Both the position numbers and the translations under genes were made by a program. Below the pieces are notes generated by a model. It saw only the letters and a program-made list of their open reading frames with translations, did not search any database and was not told where the DNA came from. Positions 11,931 to 24,700 of a stretch of 64,000 nucleotides of DNA are shown piece by piece. The stretch is from Micrasema longulum (Eukaryota; Arthropoda; Insecta; Trichoptera; Brachycentridae): contig JAGVSM010003723.1 of the NCBI GenBank assembly GCA_022494885.1, positions 1 to 64,000 on the forward strand, written 5' to 3'. Position 1 is the stretch's first letter, and each line of letters starts with the position of its first letter.

Positions 11931-12356
11931 CAATTAGCTTCTAAACAAGGTCAACAGTCTTCGTAAACTCGGATGTCGATGAAAATAATTTATTATTTTC
12001 GGTTCTATACGTTGTTTTCCCACAAAGGCGGTGTAAAAGTGCGCGATAATAGTTATCCGAAACGGTGTCGCGGCGGCGATGATCGCTCCCGTCGAGTCAA
12101 CGATGAAAACGTTACTCGAATATGGATGACCTAAAATACGAGTGCGACGAGAAAAAAAGTCATCCGTTCCGGCGTAAAGACTCAAAACCGGAATTATCGG
12201 TGCGAAATAACTATTCCGAATATGTTCGCCCCCCGCCGGGGTCATCTCGCGTGCGCCGAAACGGGACGTCCGCGGTCACAATGTGATGTGTCAACCGGAT
12301 TGTTTATGATGTGATCGGTGGTGATTGTTTGTACACAGCGGCACCCGCGAGCGCTC
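11930..12356 (+). promoter_or_regulatory. Fbxl6: Probable Fbxl6 promoter and 5' UTR (CpG-rich)
   Basis: The bases before the Fbxl6 ATG are much richer in G, C and CpG than the surrounding DNA (blocks at about 12060-12080 and 12220-12280), and this island continues into exon 1. No clear TATA box or initiator could be fixed. I infer the transcription start lies here. No upstream noncoding exon was found, but one cannot be excluded. Confidence 0.45.
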
Positions 12357-12709
12357 ATGGAGGGCGCCAGCGAGCAGCGGCCGTGCCCCGCCGTGCGCCT
12401 GCCGCGCCTGGAGACGGACTTCGAGCAGAGCATAGACGACATCGCCCGCCAGCGGCTCAACGGGCGGCCGGCGACCCGCAAGCGCCGCTCGCGCCGCTCG
12501 CCCGACTACCGCGAGGGCAGCGCCTCCGAGGGCTCGGAGCGCGCGCCCAACGGCCTGCCGCGCCGCAAGACCGCGCCGCGCCGCGCGCCGTCGCGCCGCC
12601 GCCGCGCTCCGGCAAGCCGCGTAGCATGATGGCGCTCTACCACAGCCAGATCTCCCACGACTCCAACGCCATCAAGATCCGCATCCGCAAGGCCAGCTCC
12701 CAGATTCCG
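12357..12709 (+). CDS. Fbxl6: Fbxl6 exon 1 (start codon, basic N-terminus, contains a frame break)
   Basis: ATG at 12357 (context gctcATGG) opens a GC-rich, strongly codon-biased frame: MEGASEQRPCPAV, ETDFEQSIDDIARQRLNG, then an Arg-rich stretch. That frame hits a stop at about 12627. From about 12590 the coding signal moves to another frame, reading PPPRSGKPRSMMALYHSQ, then SNAIKIRIRKASSQIP up to the donor CCG|GTGAGA at 12709/12710. The exon is 353 nt. A continuous reading frame needs +1 or -2 nt, and the switch point lies in the CG-rich run at about 12588-12602. A sequencing or assembly slip in this run is the simplest reading, but a real variant is possible. An earlier in-frame GTG exists, but the ATG is preferred. 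Confidence 0.85.
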
Positions 12710-15700
12710 GTGAGACTCCTCGTACACACCTCGCTCTCTACTCTCGCATTTAGGGTCTCATCGGGGCGTAACGGTGTGGTAACAAAAAAACTATTTTTCT
12801 TACATTCTATGCGGTGTTTCACGGGGAAGAAGTACTTGCTGGCCATCCTTTTCTGAGAATTTTACTTTTGAGCAGTTCTTTTTGCCCTTTTACGTATCTG
12901 TAGAACTCCGTACACGTCATCCTAAAAATAACCTAATACTGCAATATTCGTTCTACACTACAGTCCCTCGCAGCTGACGATTTCTGTCGTCAGTCCACTG
13001 GGCTTGACTTCAATGATATAACTGTTTCCACTGCAGCGTTGTCAAAAATAAATCCTTTTTTCTAGTGCAGAATTTATCGACTTCTACCGTATCTAAGCAT
13101 TTAAGGCACAATGAAGTTCTCTAGACACTTACATTGCTAAAACCATTTGCCATCCAATCTACTCGTCTGTTTTCAGTACGGCCGTGGAAGATTTTTGTAA
13201 GTTAACAGCGTTGCTGCGTTGCAGCGGTGCAAGTTTCAATCGGGAGAGTATAAGTTTTGTCGGGACAGGGGATTCAATAACGGTGAAAGTTCCAGTATAT
13301 ATGGAACCCTTCTCATGTTGCGCAAAGACATCTCTTCGTAATCAAACGCAGTGTTTTGGATCATTTTATAAGCTCATCAATAAATTTATCGAAATGTTTT
13401 CATTGAAATGTCGTCCATATCTGTAGTGTTCATTACTGCATCAAAACTGCATAAATTTCTTAGATTTTCACTGCCGTTCGGACAGAAATGAGTTCATCAT
13501 CATTCCCTTTCCGCACCTAATGGTGCATAGGGCACTGCATTAGTACTCCAATTGCAGTGTATCTTGATATTTTTTGTTACATGAAGGTAAGATGAGAAGT
13601 CTTACGCTTCAGGTACCAGTCCAGGGACTGTGAAATGTTCTAAATAAATATTCAATATCTATAATGTCGGGAATCGAACCCGAGACCTCTTGCATGGTAG
13701 GCAAACGCGCTGACCATTACACCACGAGGCCGACAATAAGTTAGTCAACATAACAAACCTAACAACGGAACAGGTGAATGCTGGCAACCTCGACCTTATG
13801 ATTAAACCTTTTCATTGAACTAATTTTTTACTAAAGTTTATTTACTACGCCTAAAATACGCTAAGTCTCGGCTTATGCATGCATCTTTAAAAATAAAAGC
13901 TGGATTATAAAAAGTCTTGCAGCTACTGAGCGCATGGACTGTTTTTTTATGTTTGATAATATTTACATATTGAAGCAAGATTACCAATCAAACAACAAGG
14001 GTTGGCAACTCTAAGCCCAAAGCAATATCATTTTCAACGCCCGGTTCGTTGGCAATTCGTGCCTGAACTACTGTTTTAGACAATTTCTAGACATCGTACT
14101 ATTTGTGTGTTTGTTTGTTTGATTGATTTTTGCTGGACTAAAGTTCCCAAGTAAACAAGAGACCTTGATACAAAATTTATACTACGGTAATGCTGTTGTA
14201 TACAATGCTCGTACGAACACACCTTTCGTAGAATTATCAATATAACCTACAGATTGTAACAGCTGTAGATTCAAATATTCCACTTACGAACACAATGAGA
14301 TCTTTTGAGCACTCTAGAATATTGAAGATTTACATAGATAAGCCTCCATTTTTTATAATACTACATAGAGAAGGTAACATGAGATTAGATTTAAAATAGT
14401 GGTAAATTCAGAGTTGCAGGAAGGGATTTCAAAGTACATATTGTGGGGTAACTCATTATATTGTTATATTGTAAAAGTCACTTTTGCCATATAGTAAATA
14501 AATAAATAATACAGAAATAATAAAAATTAAGAGTCAGTAACTTTTTATTTTTTTTAATTCCCTAATAGTGCAGAGGACACTGCATTGGTAAACCAATCGC
14601 AACGTATCTTTATCACTTTTTTTTGTTACATGAAAGTAAGATCATCAGTCTTAGGTTTCAGGTACCGGTCCGGGGACTATGAAATATTCTAAAAAAGTAA
14701 AAAAGTGTAAAAACACCCTTTTAAATAAATATTTCATATCAACTTTGTCGGGAATCGAAAATATAACTAAATGTGAGATCAGTATGGATGGAAATATTCT
14801 GAAACAGGTAGAAGAATTTGTGTATCTGGGAAGTATGTTTACTAGGGATGGAAAGACTGAGAAAGATATTGAAAGGAGGGTGTGTGCCGGGAACAGGGTG
14901 AACGGTGCACTGAAATCTACTTCGGCAAACAAATGTTTATCGCAGGAGGAAAAACTAGCAGTTCACAATGGAGTTCTAGGGCCAACTCTAAAGTATGGGA
15001 GCTAAGTGTGGAATTGGAAAAATAATTATGAAAGTAGGTTAAATGATGTCGAAATGCAATCCCTCTGGCGAATGTGTGGTAAAACGGTGTATGATAGGTG
15101 CACAAATGTCGAGATCCGTGAACTATGTAAGACTGAGACATGCATTATCGACAGAATCAAGAAAAAGGTGCTGCGTTGGTTTGGACATGTAGAGCGAATG
15201 GACAGCGAAAGAACGGCTAAAATGATCTACTATGCGAATGTTGATGGATGCAGAACGCGACGAAGACCGAGAAAGACATGGCACGATCAAGTCCTTGAAG
15301 ATGGACATGACAAGAGTAGGAATAATCGGCGTGCGTGCATGAGAAGATGTATGAATGTGAAGGGAGCATGTCTGTATGCAAAGACAGAATGATATGACGT
15401 TCTATCCTCTCTTTCTACCCCTACAGAGAAAAGGTGTGTTGGTTTGTTTGTTTGAAAAACTTAAAAAATCAAAGCGCTGATAATACGATGCATAAAAATT
15501 GTAAAAATATTTTTTTGGCTTAGTTTAATAGTCGTTTAACAAATAAAAAAAAAGCACTGAACTTTCCAATTAATAATTGATTTTTATGTGGACAGCTATA
15601 AAGGATCGAGTACTGGCCCAGTCAGAAGAACCGGACACTTGCCTAAAAGGGAGGGGAGAAAAATATGCTTGTATTAATTTACAAATGTGTATATTTCCGT

Positions 15701-18700
15701 CCCCTTTCAGTAAGTGTCAGGGCACTGGGCCCAGTGATGTAATAATTTGTATGTGCCTATGAATGTATTGTATTTATAATGCGTGTGAAATAAAATGCGA
15801 ACCCCCGGATGAGTATTTTGGACTTGACGGGCTACTCTGGGATAAGAATCCTAAATAACAAATATAGTGGAGATAAATTTGCCTCGTAGTTTTTTAAAAT
15901 TTTTATATGGGAGTTGCTTTATTATTTACCTTGCTTATAATATACGAGGTTTATATTTCAAAAAGTGGATTTTTCTGCAATTAAATATCTTAAAATTTAT
16001 CTCAACTATTGGGATCAGGAGGGATATATTAATGTGGGCTAATCAGGAACTTCTCAGCATTTGCTTACGTGGAGAGGAAACCACTTAAAACTCTTCAAGA
16101 CAAGCCGGCCTGTTGGCATAGTCAACAGGCCTTCCGTTCCACTAGAGGAGTGTTCGGCATTTTGTTCCCTACTTTGGTTTATTTTACCAATTTCCTGAAC
16201 TATATTCATCATGTATGATACCAAATTTATTGCCATTACCTCCTAGTGCAATATTTTTAAGTATGCAAGGGTAGCAATTTTCTGATGAACATCTAAGCCC
16301 AGGTCTATAAAGAGTGTGTGTGTGGAAGGCGAGAGTTAAAATTTTGCCAAATCTCCCCCTCCAAGCCCCAGGTCTATAAAGAGCCCGGTTACTGTCTGGA
16401 AGGCGAGAGTCTACATTTTGCTAAATCTTCCCCTCCAAACCCAGGTCTATAAAGAGCCCGGCTACTGTCTGAAAGGCGATAGTTTACATTTTGCTAAATC
16501 TCCCCCTCCAAGGCCAGATCCGTATAGTATCGGGCTATTAGGTAGGGGGCGAGCTCTTAAATATCCTCAGGTTTAACTAGTGGTCCCTGGAGGATGAGGC
16601 TCCTTTTACGATGTAAAGCATCACATTCACGTAGAATGTGTACAGGTGTTTCCTCATCTGCCCTGGAGAACCTGCATCTAGAAGTTTTGGAAGGTTCATT
16701 CTAGCAAGGTGTTTGTTTAACCTGCAGTGCCCTGTAAGGGCTCCAGCGATAACCCTCACATGATTTCGTAACACGTACCCATAGTTAGTGAGTACTGTTT
16801 ATTTATAACAGGGCTGCATTGAAGGAAGAAGAATGCAGACAAAAAGCTGTACATGAGATATGGGCGCATCAGCAAAGGCTGCCTGCCTATAGCAAATAAT
16901 AATAATAATAATATTTGTATAAATAAAAATAAAATCTTACAATTTCTCATGATTCTTGGCTACCAATATTACGATTTTCTCTTAAAACAATCTGTCACCC
17001 CCTAATTATGACGATAATTGAGAGACAATAAAATAATTCTATTTGGGACATGGAAATGAACGGAAAGACCTGAAATCCGGTGAGACTTCAAGTATGTTGT
17101 CACCATTTTTCTAATTGCTTTTACATAACCGTCTTTGCTAACATCATGATGGCATTCAAATTCGTATTTATACACATCAGTAATGATCGAATTGATGAAT
17201 TATTGATCTCACAGTGATTAGATTATAATTTCCAACCAGGCAGTGTGGACTAAAGCTAGAGTGAGTAGTGAGTGGGGAGTTACTTTCACTCTAAGTCTTT
17301 TATGCTTAGGTGAAAATGTACATGTCTGACTTCATACAAATTCTTTTTCTAATACGTTATGTTTGATAATATAAGTAATATGTTATTAACTGGTGTGTTA
17401 CCGTGTGCTAGTGTCACGCAATACGGACGATCAGAGATCCAAGGTTCAAACCCCGGTCTACCACTATTTATTTGATTCCCATTATGTATATCGACAAAGA
17501 TATCAATACTTCAAGGAACTAGAAAATTCAATTTTACTAAAAAGAAAACGCGATTTTACTTTCTTCATACAAACATATTTCTAGATTTTTATCATTGGTT
17601 TGTCTCTATCATTTTGCTTTTTTGATAAATTGTTTCTAATGGGAGCTAGGGCCATCCAAAAATGCTGCCTGAATGTTCTTTCAGTCGGCTTGCCTAGAGT
17701 CAGATTGGTTCTGGAAACTGGGAGGTAAATCTGTCTGTGTTGATGCTAAAAACATTCCCAGTATTACCTTTTTCAGCCTGAACGGTCAGTGTAAACTCAT
17801 CCCTTCCAAGTGGCAAACTGGTTTGTCCCCAGCATGCCCAAGAGGAATATTACGATCCGTGGTGCGATAACTCTATCTGCCCTTTCTTAACGCTTAAAGT
17901 AAAGACTTCTGGTGATAGAGAGCATCCTTATTTTACTTCTTGTCTTATATTTGCTTCTTTTTTTATCATTACCACACCTAATTGTGGCGGCTTCGTTTTT
18001 GTAAAGTGCTTGTGAAGACCTATGTTTGGCGTGTCTTAATGTACAGCTGCGAGATAAGGTGCCTTTCCAAAAGAATCACAAAGAGACTAAAGGCTTTTGA
18101 GGCCTGGAGAGACAGCATCACAAATGACGAGGTTCTAAGCAGAATCGAAGGAGGAAACCATCTGCTTAAAATCATCTCTGAGAGATGTGAGAGATTGGAC
18201 ACGTAGTGCGTCATGGGGTCTCTTACATGAGGTAATGGAGGGGATGTCTGAGGGGACAAATTACAGGGAACGCCCTCGCCGAGAATACCTCTTGGATTCA
18301 TGTGAAGATACGAGCTGCAGGTCGTATGAAGACCTAAAGAGGGCCGCACAGGACAGACCGGAGTGGCAGAGAAGATGCAAAACGTCAGTGAGACATCCAA
18401 ATTTGTTTAGTTCTTTATATTCAATGCGCCGAGGACACATAACCACAATTCATTTCCTAAAACACAGATGAATGCTGGGCTTCCAGTACGCAGTGCATAT
18501 ATTTCTATGGTTTTATGTATTATAATTAATTAACTTGTGAGCGTTGCGAAAATATGATCATAGTGAAAAGATATAAATACCGCGCTTGTCAGACAAACGT
18601 CTGCATAATACTATAGTCACCGGCCGTGAAAAATACCATGTAAGCCGTAAATTTGTTTTCATGGTCGTTGTAGACGAAAGTGGTATTAATTAATTATATT

Positions 18701-21700
18701 GATTAACTGCAGTTTATTTTTAAGTCGTAAAACTGGCGCACTATGCTATTGATTCCATTGCAAATAACAAATAATTCTTATCTCTGGTTCTAGATTAAGT
18801 TCATGGCCGAAAAGTCCACAGTCGCTTGCTTTATTTATTTGATTTACAAACCATGAAAATTAATTGTACAAGTAAAGTATTTACATTTAAAAAAAAGACA
18901 TTACGTAAAAACCATAATCAATGTGTTGAATAAATTTATTAATTATTTTAGTCACAAGTGGGCAACACACATCCCGTGGAAATGTGAAGTTTTGATCATA
19001 CCAAAATTTGTTCAAAGATTTTTTTTTCATAATTAGGTACTGTCTAGTAATCTGCCGCTCGATCATATTTAATTTTTAAATTTACTCCTTATTTTTTTGT
19101 TTTTGAATTTATATTTGTTTAATTATTATTATTATCGCTTCATTTTGCCATTTATATTGATGATTCAATTTTTGTTATTATTGACATGTTTTCTAATTTA
19201 TATTTATTTTTTATTATAGAATATTATTATTGATTTCAATGAGGAAGTTCTGTGGTTTTTTTTTAAATTATTTGTTTATAGACTATTAAACTAACCCTAA
19301 TAATATTTTTAATTTTTTGAAATTTTCATGCATCGTATTTGATTTTTAAAGTTTTGTATTTCCGAAATCACTCAGCATTTCAATTTATTTATTTATTCAT
19401 ATATATGTACATTACAAAATGGAATATCTTAATTCATACATATAGAAATAATTAAAATAATTAGGTAAAATTAGGTATATATAAAAAAAAACACACTAGT
19501 ATACATAATATCCAAAGAATAATGTGTTAAAAAAGTAAGAGAATCTTGTAACGAAAAACTCCCTCAAGAGACGTGAAAAATGTCAATGTCCAAAGTGATA
19601 TTGTTCAACATAGAGATAGCCCTTTCTACAGGCATAACCATTGGCAGGTTGGTCCTGTATATTGGAATATGAAACTCTAAGTCTATGCTGACGCTGTCTA
19701 AGGTAATTATCAGGAATATAAAAGCTAATGCTCCGCATAATTTCATGGTTGTCAATAATACCGCGCAACAATTGAAAGAAGTGCGTTGTTAAATACACAT
19801 TCCTTCTAGTCTTCAAACTGCTGTAACCATGCATACCCTGGAGGAACTCAGTGGGATAAAGCCATGGATAATATCCGCACTCCCTCATGTAGAGAAACCG
19901 AACAAATTTCTTCTGAACCCTCTCCATCATAAGAGAGTACTTCAACTCACACGGTCCCCAAATCATCGAGCCACTCTCGAGTCTACTTCGCACCAACGAG
20001 TTATAAAGAATTCTCAGCATGTGACGTCTCAAGTTCTCTTCCGCTTTTTCTCGGTCAGCTCTGCCGATTGGTCCGTTGACGTATCATAAACCGGAAATCT
20101 TTCACAAATCTCTTATTATTTGTTGATTCGTATGAACTAGTGACGTCGTTCAAAGTAGTTTTATTAAAATATTTTTTATTGTTTTTTTCACATCTTTTTT
20201 AAGAAACTTTGCTGTACAATTTAATGCTTCAATTTTGAACATTTTTTATATCCAATTTCCCGTAGGGCTTAACTTCCTCATTGTCAAAGCATCATTTAAT
20301 GAAAAAATACATGTAACAAAGGAGGACCTGCCTAAACACAAGAAATTCCTAGCTAGGCGAGATCTGAAACAATGAACGTCTGTCTGTACTTAATAAAACA
20401 GTGAAATAAATATTCAGTAGTTGAATTTGCATTAATTGAATTACCTTTACATAATTGCAATGGAAATATTTATTGATAACATGCATCTGACACTTGACCC
20501 GCAATAATCCTTCGTCCATTCTTCCCCTATCTGACAATTTAAATTAGTCATGTATTTCATGTATAACATATGGGGCCTTACTCATAAACCTGGTATAAAA
20601 TTACTCCTAGGCATAGTGATAGAATCTCGCTTAAAGTTATACCCGCTGTAGAGCTGGGGTAGAGACCATAGAAACTTATTCCCCGCTTGTACCTGCTTCC
20701 AACACGATACAACGCTAGAATAAGCCTGAGATCCGGCATCTGTCACTTTTTCGGTAGTTTAAAGGATTGAATTTTTCTCGAATTTAAACAATTTAGAAAA
20801 CATGCCGTCTTTTTAGAGCTTTCAAAGTGAAATATCGTTTATGATATTACATTTAGATACATTTTATTTGGCATTTGTTTTGACAATGATCCTTGTTATG
20901 TTTTGCTATATTTATACATAAAAGATTTATTATATTACGTATTTAAATTTATTAAATGAAAATTTATTTATTTATTCATTCAAAAGTACAAAATTAAATA
21001 TTTATGAACTTATTAAGGCTTTTTAGGCTATGCCCGTGTCAAGCCACAATAAATAACAATAAAAATACATAGTAAAATTAATTAGATCAAATTATAATGA
21101 CATAGAATCACAATCTAGAAAAAAAGATAAATGTAATAAATAATCAAATTCCAAAGAATACAATGCAAAAAAATATTCAGAAATAATTTTAAAAATATAA
21201 ATTATACAAATTAAGAATCACACATAATCAAATATACAAAATAGTGGTATCATTAAAATCAACAAAATAATAGTAAAATATAGTAGTATTAAAAAAAAAA
21301 AAATAACAAAATAAGAGCATCATTTAAATCAACAGAAAAAGAATATATATATATAAAAGCATAATTGAAATGATAATTGAGTTATGTTTTCTAGAAATTC
21401 ACTCAATTATAGTAAGAAATATAAGGAATAGGAGCAATAAATCATATGTCAAATAATAGTACGTACTAAATTAAATTATACAAAAATACATAATAAGAAA
21501 AACATAAAAATTATCAATATATATAAAAAGCAAATAAAAGTAAAAGAGTATGGAAGGAAAGCAGATTTGTAAATTTTTGCTAATTTCGTACTTTAAAAAA
21601 ATTGACAACCTCGTCCCTATCAAAATATATGCATCCAATCGTCTAAACATCCATCACTGGCATATTTCATTTCGGTATGTAATTATTATTTTTTGTGGCT

Positions 21701-24700
21701 AATGTCAATTTGTGCGTGCTATAAATTGTCTTTCTTCAATTATTTACATTGAATATTCTCTTTCAAAAGTCCATGACGCCCAGAAAATATAGATTATTTA
21801 CAGTTTGTTCTTTTATTATCACAGGCAGCCTTTGCTGGTGCGCCTATATCTTGTTTACTGCTTTTTGTCCAAGTTCTTCCTTCAGAAAAGCATCCGAACA
21901 ATTTTCCATCTGGTCGACCGAAATGGAATGGACAACTAGGCTTGGCAATTTATATAACAAGTTTCATTGCTAAAGGCCAACTTGGACATTATTACTTATG
22001 TAATTATCGCCTGATAGTTACATCTTTATCAACACTATTTTTTTTAATGTTTATTTACTCCCGTGTTTAGAGATATCTCTCCTACAATTGAGGCTAATAA
22101 TTATAACTGATTGTAAAATATTTGTTGACGGATTTCAAAAGCAGCAAGAGCCGGAAGACATTTCACCTACGTTGAGCGCCTCGCTTCTGTTTTATTTCAA
22201 ACGCGCAGCCTTCTTACATTTATATATTTATACTTTTACAATGTTTGTATTTTTTTTTTATACAGAACAATGTTCCCTCACTGGGGTGTCTCGTGCCGAG
22301 GGAAACATTTTACAATAAGTGAAACATGCCTTAAATTAGTTTTTTAACAAAGTTAACATAATAATAAAATAAAAATGTAATTAATCTGATTAAGCTAATT
22401 ATCATTAACATAATTTCATTTTTTTTTTTTTTTGCACCACAACAGGCCAGGAGGCCCAATTACAGTGGTGAATTACATTACAGAACAACCAGGCTTGAGA
22501 AAAATCACATTTTTTAAAAAATTTTGTGTTCTCACCGGGAATCGAACCCGGAACCTTCCGTGCGTGAGTCAAGCGTCTTGACCACTACACCACGGAGGCC
22601 GCCTATAAACTATATAAACTAAACTAAAAAAACTAATAAATAAGCAATATAAACTTAAATAATCATAAAAAACATAACCAATTCATATAGACCTGTGGAC
22701 CAAATTTCATAAACAGTACACAAATTTTACCTATTTGGCTTGATCCACTCATCGATCCGTGCGCAACCCACCTCCACTATCCATTTCAATAGCAATTTTA
22801 TATTGAGAGTATTTACTAATTGTCCTTATGGATAATGGAAGTAGAGTGTACACTTTAACCGAGTACTAGGCAATCCTCTTTGACCGAAGGTTGTATTAAT
22901 TTTGAATTGTTTTTGCAGCATCAGGATGGAGTATCTAGTAACTCTTGTATTTGTGAAAGGAGTTATGGAAGGTAGAGAATAATGTTTGTGTACGTACAGT
23001 AACAGAGCTTTTACATAAAGTTGTTTTATAGATTTTACATGAAGATTTTCGAATATACCGAGGGAGCTAGTTCTGATTGGAACTCTTAAGATAATTTTTA
23101 TTAAAGCTTTTTGTGCAATTATTATTTGTTTATTATTCACTATTAATATTATTGAGGTTGTCTTTTGATAATTGGAGAGATTTCTTAAGTTAAACATACA
23201 TTATTGCAAGCACAATCCGGTCGCCGGGTATCCGCCGAGGTCTCGTTTTTCGCCTGTCCGGATTGTCGAGGCCCAACTGTGTTTGAGGAATGATAGATAG
23301 AGGTCTCACCGTATTTGATTTTTTTTGTTTCCAGAAGCCTCGACGGAGCAAGACACGCGCCGCGGCGCCCCCCTCCCCGTCCTCCTCCAGCGAGTCGGAG
23401 GAGGCGTCCGAGGAGGAGCGGCCCGAGGACGAGGAGGGAGGGGCGGAGGGCGACGAAGAGGAGGAGGAAGAGGACGAGGAGGAGGAGGCGCCCGCGCGCC
23501 CCGCCCCCCCTGTGGTGGCGCCCGTGCGAATACGGACGCCCCGCCAGTCCAAGACTGTCACCAATAAGGGTGAGAATCCCACGATGAGAAACTGTGTTAC
23601 ACAATCTCTCAAGTTGTACACTAAATACCCGTTAATTAATAAAATAATTGTATATAAACAGTGCTTACCTTTATTTTGATGGATAATTTATATAGCGCCA
23701 TTTTCTTAATATAATGCCTCAAGGGCGCTTTACATAGTGATTCTATAGAAGAATAAATTTAATTGAAGCTTTTAAATTTGCAATTTAATTAAAACAATTC
23801 ATTTTGTTGTCACATGCTATGGATTTATTCAAATGATGGGTTTTAAGTTTATTCCGAAATATCACTTCACTTTCACAGCCTCGCACCTCTGCTGGGAGAG
23901 CATTCCATGCCATAGGGCCTGCGATCGCAAATGCGCTTTCACTAAATTTAGTGCGCTGTTTGCTTAAAGGTATAATAACTTTTCCTCTCGCCGTCGACGT
24001 AGCTGATCTAAGCGTGAGACGCCTGTCAGCTAGTTCATCTGGAATGCATAGTTCCCTTAGATATTCCGGAGCAGAGTTGTGCAGTGATTTATACATAAGC
24101 CAACAGAGTTTGTATTTGACCCTCTGTGGAAAACGTAGCCGGTGTAATTCCCGAAGTAGTGGAGTGATATGACTGAACCTAGAGATTCTGAAAATAAGTC
24201 TCGTTGCGGCATTTAATACAGACTGTTGGCGAGTCATTTTGTTCATTGGTAGACCTGCATAGATATCATTACAACGATTGACTCTAGACACTACACTACC
24301 TGCTACAATAGTTCTATTCTTATATATTGGGGGGAACACTACCTCTGTCTATTGTAAGTTTATTTTCGCCTTCAATGCCTAGATCTTAAAACTAGGCTTC
24401 TGAGTGGAGGGTGGCGTATTTGTGAATTCCTGATGTGTTATTAATTTGGGATGCTTCGGTATCACTCGGGCGCTCGTTACCATGCTTGAGGTCACGGGTT
24501 TGATTCTTGAGAAATCCAGAAAGTAAATTCCGTTTTTATTGCCATTGCAACTACTGCTTACCCTGATCTATTGCGAATGAGTTGACACCATTGTGAGTTA
24601 GCTAATTGGTGTGTACGCTTCTTGGTGCTTGTTTAAAATGCCGAAAAAATTGGGAAATCCTGCCGCTTGTGAGATGAGGTCTGTAATTCATTTCCTTGAT

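Larger units (their letters stand above)
12710..23334 (+). other. Fbxl6 intron 1 (10.6 kb)
   Basis: GT-AG intron holding SINE A and B copies, RTE, RNase H and Jockey LINE remnants and MITEs listed separately. The remaining parts (12710-13500, 13740-14550, 15755-16290, 16890-17960, 18480-19380, 20285-20955, 21095-21815, 21900-22420) show no exon or recognised element. ORF-like stretches at 13184-13426 and 17673-17870 lack family support. Confidence 0.7.

Noticed and set aside
11934..12245. A 103-codon - strand ORF just upstream of Fbxl6
   Set aside because: No family resemblance, ordinary codon use, and it lies in the CpG-rich promoter region where open frames occur by chance.
12311..12856. 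Long + strand ORF of 181 codons overlapping exon 1
   Set aside because: Its first part is the Ala/Pro/Arg shadow of the true frame, and its end runs past the donor at 12709 into intron 1. Only the segment at about 12595-12709 is real coding.
13184..13426. An 80-codon ORF in intron 1
   Set aside because: No acceptor-donor pair, no family resemblance, and AT-rich codons unlike the true exons.
16250..16560. Array of spaced repeats that might suggest CRISPR
   Set aside because: Units are contiguous and about 73 bp with no spacers, and they belong to a eukaryotic LINE tail.
23185..23621. Ser- and Gly-rich ORFs on both strands over exon 2
   Set aside because: They are shadows of the Glu/Ser codon runs of Fbxl6 exon 2; only the frame used joins the neighbours in phase.
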